In this document: positions 36,495 through 44,639 of the stretch, in pieces | How positions within the stretch are numbered: position 1 is the first letter of the stretch | Layout: each line of letters begins with the position of its first letter | Origin: Bacteroides propionicigenes | GTDB taxonomy: Bacteria > Bacteroidota > Bacteroidia > Bacteroidales > Bacteroidaceae | DNA length: 64,000 bases | Assembly (NCBI RefSeq): GCF_018390535.1 | Contig: NZ_JAHBBW010000005.1 | Coordinates: forward strand, 1 to 64,000 | Direction of reading: 5' to 3' | Translations under genes and position numbers: made by a program | Notes under the pieces: generated by a model | The model's database searches: none | Seen by the model: only the letters and a program-made list of their open reading frames with translations | Told to the model about the DNA's origin: nothing

Positions 36495-36941
36495 TTATGC
36501 TTTAACTTTTACAATTACTTTTTTCACGCCGTCCGGAGTGATACCCGGAGCGTGTCCGTCTTGCGGGAAGAAAATGGCAAACATACCCGGTTTCACTTCA
36601 ATGTAGCTTTCCGCCAGACCGGCAAAGAAAGTAATATCTTTTTCCGCATTATAGGGAGCGTCTGCCGGAACACAGTCTTTAGCGGCAGTATAGCCCATTA
36701 GTTCAGTACCTGATAGAGGAATTTGGATGTCGATAAAATCTCTGTGGGTTTCCAGCTTTGCATCTTCCTTTGCTTTCGGTTTGGTTTGCGCCACGTTTAC
36801 AAGCAAGTCCTTACCTTTAAGTTCTGTCTTTCCCACTTCCAAAGCGTTCAAGTCGTGTGATTTCAAAAACTCAATGGCTTGTGCGAATAAAGGATTCAGC
36901 GAAGCATATTTCTCTATGTTTTCAAGTCTGTCTACTACCAT
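36495..36941 (-). CDS. YhcH/YjgK/YiaL (DUF386) family protein
   Basis: The 148-residue protein has the cupin-like fold of the YhcH family. Family features include ETHRDFIDIQIPLSGTE (His/Asp cluster), FAGLAESYIEVKPGMFAIFFPQDGHAPGI (metal-type His) and a closing VKKVIVKVK strand. Members are tied to sialic acid or other sugar metabolism in some bacteria, possibly as anomerase-like or sugar-binding enzymes; the substrate is not known here. It lies 26 bases upstream of glgB, so it may be co-expressed with it. Confidence 0.88.
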   Translation of the reverse strand: MVVDRLENIEKYASLNPLFAQAIEFLKSHDLNALEVGKTELKGKDLLVNVAQTKPKAKEDAKLETHRDFIDIQIPLSGTELMGYTAAKDCVPADAPYNAEKDITFFAGLAESYIEVKPGMFAIFFPQDGHAPGITPDGVKKVIVKVKA

Positions 36942-36976
36942 AATTCAAATGTTTTAAGTTAGTTATAAATAGGTAA

Positions 36977-37642
36977 TTATTCAAAGTCGTCTATTGTATA
37001 ATTTACAAAGTCCGAAAAGCGTTTCATCTGTTTGAAAATGTCATCAGTACGGTCCAGAAAGTCCGGAGCAAGGAAAAAACTGTCCGGCTGATAGCAGGCA
37101 ACGGTATATTCCTTACATTGCAGATATTTCAAGTACGGATAATCTTTAGGGAAACCTTTCGGAGCTGTTTTTAGGAAATTCTCTCCGATGACGGGGAAGT
37201 ATTGTTTGAAAGCTGCATCTTCGACAATCCCACGGAATTCATCCATATTATCATAAACAGCTTGTCTTAAAGCCTTCAGCAGGGGAGAGGGCGGGCAGTA
37301 GCTGCCACCTGCCAAAAGGCAGTTTCCCGGTTGCAAATGGACATAATAGCCGCAATGGTCGGATTTTTTTCCCTTGGCATTGATGTAGCCGCCAAAATGA
37401 TTTTTATAAGGTGTTTTATCTTCCGTAAAGCGTGTATCCCGATAGATGCGATACGTACACTCTTTGGCTTCAATGCCGCGAATACTTTCATCAAATAATG
37501 AGATACGGGAGATAATTACTGTCAGCAAGTTCTCAAACTCGTTCCGGGCATTTTCATACTCATCCCGGTGAGCGTTGAACCATTCACGATTATTGTTGGC
37601 GGATAGTTCTTTCAGAAATTGAAATATAACAGGGACGTTCAT
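36977..37642 (-). CDS. DUF2461 family protein
   Basis: A 221-residue soluble protein typical of DUF2461/TIGR02453. The N-terminus is FLKELSANNNREWFNAHRDEY, followed by the middle motif RIYRDTRFTEDKTPYKNHFG, GYYVHLQPGNCLLAGG and a C-terminal LAPDFLDRTDDIFKQMKRFSDF. No catalytic role is established. A TAAATTTG box at 37666-37673 would start a DUF2461-yhcH-glgB transcript. Confidence 0.88.
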   Translation of the reverse strand: MNVPVIFQFLKELSANNNREWFNAHRDEYENARNEFENLLTVIISRISLFDESIRGIEAKECTYRIYRDTRFTEDKTPYKNHFGGYINAKGKKSDHCGYYVHLQPGNCLLAGGSYCPPSPLLKALRQAVYDNMDEFRGIVEDAAFKQYFPVIGENFLKTAPKGFPKDYPYLKYLQCKEYTVACYQPDSFFLAPDFLDRTDDIFKQMKRFSDFVNYTIDDFE

Positions 37643-37665
37643 ATCATATAAATCCTTATTTCTGC

Positions 37666-37673
37666 CAAATTTA
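37666..37673 (-). promoter_or_regulatory. Putative -7 box for DUF2461-yhcH-glgB
   Basis: Minus-strand TAAATTTG lies 24 bases before the ATG at 37642. Confidence 0.45.
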
Positions 37674-37707
37674 CGGATAATATTTCTAACATACTACAAA
37701 CAGGCAT

Positions 37708-37739
37708 AAAAAAAAGCATCGGCTCTGGTAAACCGATGC
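37708..37739 (-). terminator. Minus-strand intrinsic terminator with no annotated gene upstream
   Basis: Stem GCATCGG (37739-37733 and 37722-37716 on the minus strand) is followed by eight T residues (37715-37708). Only a minus-strand transcript starting between about 37741 and 37940 could use it, and no ordinary gene lies there. See the candidate transcript entry. Confidence 0.75.
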
Positions 37740-37740
37740 T

Positions 37741-37905
37741 CCTTACACATTTATCAATCAAACAGACGCTTCTGTTTTTTGATGTACTTACTTATCACAA
37801 GCGGGTACGTCTCCTTTAATTAATCTTATATCTAATACTATGAAAAACACATCTATATAACATTGCACTTCCAGATTTTGTTCATAAGGGTGAGGATTAC
37901 TTTAG
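37741..37905 (-). ncRNA. Candidate small transcript or short-peptide gene
   Basis: This is the minus-strand stretch ahead of the T8 terminator. One frame is open for about 36 codons without an ATG, has internal GTG codons at about 37867 and 37849, and ends LIKGDVPACDK-stop near 37793. A second frame has MNKIWKCNVI-stop. AAAGGAG occurs at about 37819-37813. No full -7 consensus was found on this strand. Either a small RNA, a leader peptide region or a decayed gene would explain the terminator. Confidence 0.35.
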
Positions 37906-37914
37906 CAATTGTTA

Positions 37915-37922
37915 TATCTTTG
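37915..37922 (+). promoter_or_regulatory. Putative -7 box for the 79-residue gene
   Basis: TATCTTTG is a full consensus match; the predicted start near 37929 leaves about 12 bases before the ATG. Confidence 0.55.
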
Positions 37923-37940
37923 CAAGAAAATATGTGAGAT

Positions 37941-38180
37941 ATGAAAGAATATAAATACGATGAAGAAAGCGTCAATACCTTGATAGAGTGGGCTAAGACA
38001 GCGTCATTCCCCGAACAGGTAATATTGAGCGAAGCCGAAAATATTTTTGATGTAAAAAGGTATGTACAGGCCAATCTGAATGACATAGCCGCTCATTATC
38101 CGGATGAGTTCTATAATTCGGCTATCACTCATTTATATCGATTAAAGGATAAGATGGAAGGCAAAGATAATGCAGAGTGA
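37941..38180 (+). CDS. Conserved-looking small acidic protein of unknown function
   Basis: A 79-residue protein without signal or membrane segment. It is mostly helical, with ESVNTLIEWAKTASFPEQV, then SEAENIFDVKRYVQANLNDI and a final SAITHLYRLKDKME helix. I do not recognise the family. A consensus -7 box in front and a hairpin terminator overlapping its stop codon argue that it is a real, independently expressed gene. It lies between DUF2461 and the GH13 gene, both on the other strand. Confidence 0.65.
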   Translation: MKEYKYDEESVNTLIEWAKTASFPEQVILSEAENIFDVKRYVQANLNDIAAHYPDEFYNSAITHLYRLKDKMEGKDNAE

Positions 38181-38204
38181 TTGGTTCACCCTGCATTGTC
38201 TTTT
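38169..38204. terminator. Terminator overlapping the stop of the small gene
   Basis: A 12-bp stem with one mismatch (38169-38180 with 38186-38197) includes the TGA codon and is followed by GTCTTTTC. It separates convergent genes. Confidence 0.7.
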
Positions 38205-38208
38205 CGGC

Positions 38209-39906
38209 TTATAGTTTAATTTTGAGAATCTTACCGCTGCATCCTTCTACGGACACTTCCGTAGCTTTATAGGGCAATAAACTTATTTTTTCTTCCTTAC
38301 CGGTCAATAAGTCTACGGCTTGATACTGATCCATCTGCGGTATTTGCAGAAAATCGAAAGCATGGGAAGGAATATTGATTGCAAGGTCTGCCGATATATG
38401 GTCGAAGTTTACGACAAACAGCAACAAATCCCGTCCGAACTTACGCAGAAAAGTATATTGCTTATGCTCGTTGAAGCGCCAGCCGTTTACGTTGGCATAC
38501 ATCAAGTCGAAGAAGTCCCCTTGTGAAATTGCCTTTTCTTCGTTGCATAAGGTCAATATGCGTTGGTAGATGCCATACAAATGTTTTTGGTTGTCCGTCA
38601 GCATCTTTCCGTCAAATTTTCCGCCATTGCGCCAGCGGCGAATAGTATCTACACTCCAATAATCAAAAATGGTGGTACGTCCGTCTCTGCCACTGAATCC
38701 TTCGCTGTCCATACCCAATTCGCCGAATTCCTGTCCGAAATAAATCATCATGGGGTTTACATTCATACACGCCGATACGATAAGGGCGGGAATAGCTTTA
38801 CGCGGATTACTTGCAAAGAAATCGGAAGCGATACGTTGTTCGTCATGGTTTTCCAGAAAATTCAGCATCCGCTTTTCTATTCCACCCAGACTTTGCCATG
38901 CCCGTGTAATGGCGGTAGCGGATTCATTGCCGCAAACTATCGCACGAAGCGTATCATATAATCCCACTTTATCATAGAGGTAATCAAATTTTCCGCGAAA
39001 CAGGTAGTTGCCGTATTCCTTCGGATTATATACCTCGGCAATAAAGAGCAGGGCAGGGTACTTGGCCTTTACTTGCGGAATAGCCCATTCCCAAAACTCA
39101 ACGGGAACCATTTCCGCCATATCGCAACGGAAACCGTCGATATTCTTATCCGCCCAGAACATCAGAATGTCCAGCATCTTGGTCCATGTATCGGGAACGG
39201 GATTGAAATGGCAAGTACCGCCATTCTGATAATCCACGCCATAATTCAGTTTGACTGTTTCGTACCAGTCGTTGATGTTAGGATATGCGTCAAAGCGGTT
39301 GTTACCGGTAGCCTTGGCGGGAAACTCCCTATAAGGTTCGGTGGCAGCGCCTTTCATGTCAAATTGTCCATGCAGTTCCGACTGCGGAATATAGTAAAAA
39401 TTGTTATAGGGACTGAACGCATAGCTTGTATCATCGTTTGCCCCCAACTGAGAAGTACCGTCCGGCTGCATATCCGAATGATATTGGCGTGCCACATGAT
39501 TGGGTACAAAATCGATAATAACTTTCAGTCCGCTACGATGTGTGCGTTGTACCAGATTCTCAAACTCTTTCATCCGTTCGGGAACATCCTTTGCCAAGTC
39601 CGGATCTACATCATAATAGTCCTTTATCGCGTATGGCGAACCGGCCTTGCCCTTTACGATAGCCGGATGATCGGGCTGGATATTATAGCGACGGTAATCC
39701 GTTTGCGTTGCGTGTTCAATGATGCCGGTATACCAGATATGGGTAGCACCCAGTTTCTTGATTTCCCCTAATGCTTTGGCGGTGAAGTCCGCCATCTTGC
39801 CACATCCGTTTTCGGCAATACTGCCGTTATTGATACAGTGGTTATTATTATTACCGAATAGTCGGGTAAACACTTGATAGATAATCAGTTTGTTTTCGTC
39901 GCTCAT
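38209..39906 (-). CDS. GH13 alpha-amylase family enzyme (cytoplasmic)
   Basis: A 565-residue alpha-glucan-active enzyme. The barrel contains IIDFVPNHVARQ, the nucleophile D262 in GFRCDMAEM, the acid/base E291 in LFIAEVYNP and the third acid in ENHDEQR. There is no signal peptide (it starts MSDENKLIIYQVFTRLFG), so it should act on glycogen or imported maltodextrins in the cytoplasm. It follows the patatin gene by 27 bases. Hydrolase versus transferase action cannot be decided from sequence alone. Confidence 0.9.
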   Translation of the reverse strand: MSDENKLIIYQVFTRLFGNNNNHCINNGSIAENGCGKMADFTAKALGEIKKLGATHIWYTGIIEHATQTDYRRYNIQPDHPAIVKGKAGSPYAIKDYYDVDPDLAKDVPERMKEFENLVQRTHRSGLKVIIDFVPNHVARQYHSDMQPDGTSQLGANDDTSYAFSPYNNFYYIPQSELHGQFDMKGAATEPYREFPAKATGNNRFDAYPNINDWYETVKLNYGVDYQNGGTCHFNPVPDTWTKMLDILMFWADKNIDGFRCDMAEMVPVEFWEWAIPQVKAKYPALLFIAEVYNPKEYGNYLFRGKFDYLYDKVGLYDTLRAIVCGNESATAITRAWQSLGGIEKRMLNFLENHDEQRIASDFFASNPRKAIPALIVSACMNVNPMMIYFGQEFGELGMDSEGFSGRDGRTTIFDYWSVDTIRRWRNGGKFDGKMLTDNQKHLYGIYQRILTLCNEEKAISQGDFFDLMYANVNGWRFNEHKQYTFLRKFGRDLLLFVVNFDHISADLAINIPSHAFDFLQIPQMDQYQAVDLLTGKEEKISLLPYKATEVSVEGCSGKILKIKL

Positions 39907-39933
39907 TTCTTTTTATTTAGAGAATGGTTATTG

Positions 39934-40743
39934 TTATTCTTTCCAAATAGTGCCTTTTTCTATTTGCAGGCGTTCCAGTATGTCGTTGGTGGCATTATAC
40001 CCTTGCATAAATATTTCTTCCGCTTTTTCCAACTCCCTGTTGCTGTAGCCGTCCAGATTATAAGGCTCTATCAGCAAGTCGGCTTTCTCCCGTTCGGGGA
40101 ACGAATTGGAACGGAACATGAAGTTGTACGAACGCAAGGCCACACTTACGATATTCATTTTGTACTTAGGCGCCATTAAAGGACTCACATTGATTGCCAC
40201 AACCTTTTCACATACCCTCCGGATAGTAGTTACAGGCAAGTTCATCAGCAATCCGCCGTCCACGTAATACGTCTCGTCTATCTTTACGGGTGCAAACAAT
40301 ACAGGCATACAGCAAGATGCGGCCACACGTTCGGCGATATCCCCTTTATGAAAATGCGCAAGGCGTCCGTGGTCCAAATCCGTAGCGGTGATAATCAACG
40401 GCAGCTGTAAATCTTCCAGTTTTTTCGCTTTCAGGTTACTTTTCAGGAAGTCTTTGAATTCACTGAGTTCAAACAAACCCACTTTGGGAATGACCAGTTT
40501 TGTCAAATCCTGAAATTTATGCCCGGCAAAATAATCCAGGACTTGATGGGGTTCGTTGCCGTCTGCATAAAAGACGCCGGCCAGCGCACCTGCACTGACA
40601 CCGGAAATTATGTTGGGCTTAATATCATGCTCCAATAATGCCTGCATGGCTCCTAAATGGGCAAAACCTTTAATGAAACCGCCGCTCAAGGCATAACCGA
40701 TAGAGTATTTATTAGAGAACCAGTTGTTCGTTACTACTTCCAT
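39934..40743 (-). CDS. Patatin-like phospholipase
   Basis: A 269-residue serine acyl hydrolase of the RssA/YchK type. The oxyanion region is SGGFIKGFAHLGA, the nucleophile S50 lies in GVSAG, and the dyad Asp is D162 in YYVDGGLLMN. There is no signal peptide, so it is predicted to be cytoplasmic or peripheral to the membrane, releasing fatty acids from lipids. It may be co-transcribed with the GH13 gene downstream, though no functional link is obvious. Confidence 0.9.
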   Translation of the reverse strand: MEVVTNNWFSNKYSIGYALSGGFIKGFAHLGAMQALLEHDIKPNIISGVSAGALAGVFYADGNEPHQVLDYFAGHKFQDLTKLVIPKVGLFELSEFKDFLKSNLKAKKLEDLQLPLIITATDLDHGRLAHFHKGDIAERVAASCCMPVLFAPVKIDETYYVDGGLLMNLPVTTIRRVCEKVVAINVSPLMAPKYKMNIVSVALRSYNFMFRSNSFPEREKADLLIEPYNLDGYSNRELEKAEEIFMQGYNATNDILERLQIEKGTIWKE

Positions 40744-40830
40744 GTTGTTGAAATCTACTATTTTTGTTCGGTACGAAATTAGTTATTTTATCGTAGTAAG
40801 AAAGGAAAATAGCAGAAAAATGTTCATTTA

Positions 40831-41226
40831 TTATAGTATCCACGGAAATTTAAAGCACGTTTCATCAAACAACGCATAGTCGGCCGTGCCGTTTACAGCA
40901 AAGGTTTTGATGCTGCGTGCCTCTTTCAGCAGTTCACGCGCCAACTTTATGGTAGACCCCGTTTTTATGCGGTCGTCCACCAGCAAGATACTTTTTCCCT
41001 TGAAATCAAAATCAACGGGAGCCAGCAGTTGCGGAGCATCGTACTTAGGGTGCTGGTATTCGTCCCTCAAGTTGATGCGCAGCAGATGCACTTCTTTTTG
41101 CAAACGCTGGTTGATGATGCCTGCCGGAACGATTCCGCCGTTGGCAATGGCTACAATCATATCGAAATCATCGTGGAACTCAATCGTACGGAAACGCTCC
41201 AGTACTTCTTCCATTGTTTTTGCCAT
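40831..41226 (-). CDS. Phosphoribosyltransferase-domain protein
   Basis: A 131-residue type I phosphoribosyltransferase-fold protein. It carries the PRPP-binding motif ILLVDDRIKTGSTI (about 80-93) and an N-terminal IVAIANGGIVPAGIINQRL loop. It is shorter than the housekeeping purine enzymes and lacks their hood domains, so the acceptor base is unknown. It may belong to the xanthine/guanine-like small PRT group. It starts 15 bases after the DUF362 gene ends and probably forms an operon with it. Confidence 0.8.
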   Translation of the reverse strand: MAKTMEEVLERFRTIEFHDDFDMIVAIANGGIVPAGIINQRLQKEVHLLRINLRDEYQHPKYDAPQLLAPVDFDFKGKSILLVDDRIKTGSTIKLARELLKEARSIKTFAVNGTADYALFDETCFKFPWIL

Positions 41227-41241
41227 ACAGAGTAATGCGGT

Positions 41242-42363
41242 TTATATTTTTATCAACTCGTAATCCATCGTTCCCAAGCCCATCTTTTCCGCATGCCGCA
41301 GTCCGGCAAGCCAGTCTGTGTCAGGATGTATCATATGGAATTTGTCGCAGCCGCACAAGTCTTCATGTTCATGCTTCTTGGCAAGTACATTATCGCTGTG
41401 CAGTACGGGAGCCTGAATCACTAAATCCGCGCAAGCCATATCCAATGCTACGGGGTCTGCCGATGCCAATATGCCGAGGTCGGGAATGATGGCAGCGTCA
41501 TTATGGTTCCAGCAGTCACATTCAGGTGATACGTTCATGATGAAACTGATGTGGAAGTGCGGCTTGTCTTTCAGTACGGCGACGGAATATTCCGCAATCT
41601 TGTAATTCAGGCGTTCGGACGTGTCCCAGTCGCTTACTACGGCGGCATCATGCTGGCACAGAGCCACGCATTGTCCGCATCCCACACATTTTGCATAGTC
41701 AATTTCCGCTTTACGTTCGGCATTCAGATGTATGGCGTCATGGGCGCAATGCTTTACGCATATATTGCATCCGATGCAATTTTCGGCATCTACTTTGGGC
41801 TGTGATGATGCGTGCAATTCCAGTTTGCCGCCTACGCTGGCACATCCCATTCCAAGATTCTTCAGAGCGCCGCCAAATCCGGCTTGCTCATGTCCCTTAA
41901 AATGATTCATGCTGATGATGATATCCGCATCGGCAATGGCAGTACCAATCTTAGGGGTGGGGCAGTACTCTCCGTCTATCGGTATCTCCCTGTAATCCGT
42001 GCCTTTCAGCCCGTCGGCTATAATAACCTGACATTGGGCGGATATAGGATTAAAACCGTTCTCCATGGCACTCTGCAGATGGTCTACCGCATTGGAGCGA
42101 CGTCCGGAGTACAGCGTATTGCAATCTGTCAGGAAAGGTTTGGCTCCGAAACTGCGGAGCAGATTTGCCATGCGTGCGGCATAATTAGGGCGGATATATG
42201 CCAAGTTGCCCGGTTCGCCAAAATGTATCTTGATAGCGGTAAAGCTGTCTTTTAAAGGAAGCTGTCCGATACCTGCACGTTTAAGCAAACGTTCCATTTT
42301 GTCTAAAAGATTAGAGGTGGGAGAAGTGCGTAAATCCGAAAAATATACTTTTGCTTTTTCCAT
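41242..42363 (-). CDS. DUF362 protein with two 4Fe-4S clusters
   Basis: The 373-residue protein joins a DUF362 domain (about 1-185 and 265-370) to a bacterial ferredoxin insert. CIGCNICVKHCAHDAIH and CVGCGQCVALCQHDAAV each supply four Cys for a 4Fe-4S cluster. It is presumably a cytoplasmic electron carrier or redox enzyme; partners are unknown. TACTTTTG at 42394-42401 could start a DUF362-phosphoribosyltransferase transcript. Confidence 0.88.
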   Translation of the reverse strand: MEKAKVYFSDLRTSPTSNLLDKMERLLKRAGIGQLPLKDSFTAIKIHFGEPGNLAYIRPNYAARMANLLRSFGAKPFLTDCNTLYSGRRSNAVDHLQSAMENGFNPISAQCQVIIADGLKGTDYREIPIDGEYCPTPKIGTAIADADIIISMNHFKGHEQAGFGGALKNLGMGCASVGGKLELHASSQPKVDAENCIGCNICVKHCAHDAIHLNAERKAEIDYAKCVGCGQCVALCQHDAAVVSDWDTSERLNYKIAEYSVAVLKDKPHFHISFIMNVSPECDCWNHNDAAIIPDLGILASADPVALDMACADLVIQAPVLHSDNVLAKKHEHEDLCGCDKFHMIHPDTDWLAGLRHAEKMGLGTMDYELIKI

Positions 42364-42393
42364 ATATATACCTGTTTATTGTGATTGCTCTTG

Positions 42394-42401
42394 CAAAAGT
42401 A
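42394..42401 (-). promoter_or_regulatory. Putative -7 box for the DUF362 gene
   Basis: Minus-strand TACTTTTG lies 31 bases before the ATG at 42363. Confidence 0.45.
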
Positions 42402-42435
42402 ATAGATAAAATTAAATAATGGTAAAAAAGAAAGC

Positions 42436-43239
42436 TTATTTTTCCTCGGGAAAGAAATGGCATAAAGGTCCGTTCCCATGCCCTATATGCAGGTCTTTAC
42501 CGTAAAGTATTGCTTTGTTTATGTAGGCTTTAGCTTGGCGGACAGCTTCTTCGAGTTCCTTGCCACAGGCAACAAAGGCAGCTATGGCGGAAGAAAGCGT
42601 GCAGCCCGTACCATGAAGATTGCAGCTCTCTATCTTTTGTTGCTCGAACAGGCTGAAGCCACCGTTGCTGTACAACACATCGCACATTTCACTGCCGGAC
42701 AAGTGCCCGCCTTTCACCAATACGGCACAATGATAGCGGTTTGCCAATTCGCAAGCCGCTTGCTTCATGTCCTCTATATCAGCGACCGGGTGCGAAAGGA
42801 GTAAAGACGCTTCACTTAAATTGGGAGTTATCAGGGAACAGAGAGGAAACAGTTCTTCTTGGATGATGCGAATGGTGTCTTCTGTCATTAGCTTTCGTCC
42901 GCTGGTAGATACCATTACGGGGTCGTAAACCACAAAACGGGGTTGAAATCTCTGCAAACACTCCGCAATGGCATGCACAATAGCGTCATTGTGAACCATT
43001 CCTATCTTGACAGCTGCCGGCTGCAAATCTTCCATTACGGAGGTTATCTGTGCACGGACAATATCTGACGGGATAGAGTAAACGGCTTGAACTCCCACTG
43101 TGTTTTGTGCCGTAACGGCGGTAATGACAGAGGCTGCATAGCCTTTCAACGCAGAAATAGTCTTGATATCTGCCTGTATGCCTGCACCGCCGGAGCAATC
43201 GGAACCGGCAATGGTGAGAATGACTGGAATAGTTGACAC
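42436..43239 (-). CDS. thiD: Hydroxymethylpyrimidine (phosphate) kinase
   Basis: It phosphorylates HMP and HMP-phosphate, giving the pyrimidine half of thiamin. About 267 residues, in the ribokinase-like fold: ILTIAGSDCSGGAGIQADIKT at the start, MVSTSGRKLM, VKGGHLSG and the catalytic NLHGTGCTLSSAIAA. The start is set at GTG 43239 (VSTIPVILTI). The longer reading from 43329 would run 70 bases into the preceding gene, and its first 30 residues look nothing like the family. It is the last gene of the thi operon. Confidence 0.92.
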   Translation of the reverse strand: MSTIPVILTIAGSDCSGGAGIQADIKTISALKGYAASVITAVTAQNTVGVQAVYSIPSDIVRAQITSVMEDLQPAAVKIGMVHNDAIVHAIAECLQRFQPRFVVYDPVMVSTSGRKLMTEDTIRIIQEELFPLCSLITPNLSEASLLLSHPVADIEDMKQAACELANRYHCAVLVKGGHLSGSEMCDVLYSNGGFSLFEQQKIESCNLHGTGCTLSSAIAAFVACGKELEEAVRQAKAYINKAILYGKDLHIGHGNGPLCHFFPEEK

Positions 43240-43259
43240 GATGATAAAATGATTAATGA

Positions 43260-43853
43260 TTAAAACAGAGATGCAGAACGAGTTAACTCTTTGAAATGAT
43301 TGATAAAATCCGCTCCTGTCCGATTCCATATATCTCCCAAAAGAACCGCACCGCCGAAACCTGATGAACTGATTTCAGAAAAGCGTTCTGCCGTGACGCC
43401 GCCCAATGCCATTACTTTAGCATCTATAATGCCCGCTTGCCGCGCCTTTTGCAGGGTGTCGGAAGTATAGGCAGAGGAATATCCCTCTTTGGAAATACTG
43501 TCGTATATGGGGCTGAGGAATACGTAATCGCAGGTTGTTTTGTATTTTGAGACTTCTTCCAATGAATGACAGGAACGACTGATGTGTCCGGTAAAGCCTG
43601 CCGGCGCTATCGGGTTGCGTCCATTCAGATGAATGCCTTTCAGATTTCGGTAAGACGCCAGTTGGAAATGCTCGTGAGTGACGATACGTTCCAGATATTC
43701 CGTCGGGAGCCTGTTCAATAAATTTTCCATATCTTCATACGAAGCGCCGGGTTTCCGAAGATGCAGAATCTCAAGCCCTGCATCGAACAGGGAAGTGATT
43801 GCTTCGGCTTCTTCTTCAAAGAATACAGGTAGGGTAATCGTTATCAGTTTCAT
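43260..43853 (-). CDS. TenI/ThiE-like protein
   Basis: About 197 residues with the ThiE/TenI barrel: LEILHLRKPGA, LKGIHLNGRNP, YVFLSPIYDSISKEGYSSAY, AKVMALGGVT, then GGAVLLGDIW. It lacks the conserved charged residues found in the true ThiE of this operon (QLRMKD, VHLGKNDM). It is more likely a TenI-type thiazole tautomerase or a ThiE paralogue than a second synthase. The start is set at ATG 43853 (MKLITITLP); the upstream ATG would add nine atypical residues. It lies between thiF and thiD. Confidence 0.75.
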   Translation of the reverse strand: MKLITITLPVFFEEEAEAITSLFDAGLEILHLRKPGASYEDMENLLNRLPTEYLERIVTHEHFQLASYRNLKGIHLNGRNPIAPAGFTGHISRSCHSLEEVSKYKTTCDYVFLSPIYDSISKEGYSSAYTSDTLQKARQAGIIDAKVMALGGVTAERFSEISSSGFGGAVLLGDIWNRTGADFINHFKELTRSASLF

Positions 43854-43911
43854 ACTTTTCGGGGTATTGTTTTTATGCACATTTACTAAATGAAGGGCAA
43901 ATCGTTCGTTT

Positions 43912-44607
43912 TTACAGTAGAAGAACGAACGATTGCATGGTTCTTAAATCCACAGTCCATAATTTTCCTGCCAAGACCTCGCCGTAGCCGCAGATGAGCT
44001 TCAGCGTTTCACTTGCTTCCACGCTGCCCACAATGGCGGGGGTAACACCTACGACCGAGTTGTCGGGAGCGGGCATTTGCAGTGTCGCGGTTTCGTCGGG
44101 AAACAAATCCCTGTATGTCTTGGGTCGCTCGCCGTAACAGAATACGGAGACTTGGCCTTCAAATCCCTGAATGGCGCCGTATACATAGGGCTTGTTCAGT
44201 GCGCTGCAACTATCACTAATCAGATAGCGGGTAGAGAAGTTATCGCATCCGTCCACAATGATGTCATATTCGGTAATCAGGCGGCGGACATTCTCCTGAT
44301 TGAGGCGGAAAGGATAGGTGTGCACCTTTACGTCACTGTTCAAAGCCTGTAGCTTTCGGGCGGCGCAATGTACCTTAGGCTGTCCCACTTCGTTCTCTGC
44401 ATACAATATCTGGCGTTGCAGGTTGCTGATACTGACTGTGTCAGCATCCGCCAAGCCTATTGTACCAACTCCTGCACCTGCAAGATAGAGGGCGATAGGG
44501 GAACCCAGTCCGCCTACGCCTACTATCAGAACTCTTGCCTTATGCAGTTTTTCCTGTCCGTCTTCTCCTATTTCGGGAAGGGAGATTTGTCTGCTGTATC
44601 GGGTCAT
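43912..44607 (-). CDS. thiF: ThiS adenylyltransferase (ThiF/MoeB type)
   Basis: It adenylates the C-terminal Gly-Gly of ThiS so that sulfur can be loaded for thiazole synthesis. About 231 residues: RYSRQISLPEIGEDGQEKL, the nucleotide loop VGVGGLGSPIALYLAGAGVG, DGCDNFSTRYLI and a closing domain. No CxxC zinc pairs are apparent. The start at ATG 44607 (MTRYSRQ) matches the family N-terminus. The longer reading would overlap thiH and add 25 unrelated residues. Confidence 0.92.
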   Translation of the reverse strand: MTRYSRQISLPEIGEDGQEKLHKARVLIVGVGGLGSPIALYLAGAGVGTIGLADADTVSISNLQRQILYAENEVGQPKVHCAARKLQALNSDVKVHTYPFRLNQENVRRLITEYDIIVDGCDNFSTRYLISDSCSALNKPYVYGAIQGFEGQVSVFCYGERPKTYRDLFPDETATLQMPAPDNSVVGVTPAIVGSVEASETLKLICGYGEVLAGKLWTVDLRTMQSFVLLL

Positions 44608-44639
44608 GTTGAGAGATATATAAGATATATGAAGAGAGA

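Noticed and set aside
43240..43329. Longer N-terminus for thiD
   Set aside because: It would overlap the TenI-like gene by 70 bases and add residues unlike the family; GTG at 43239 fits the ThiD N-terminus.
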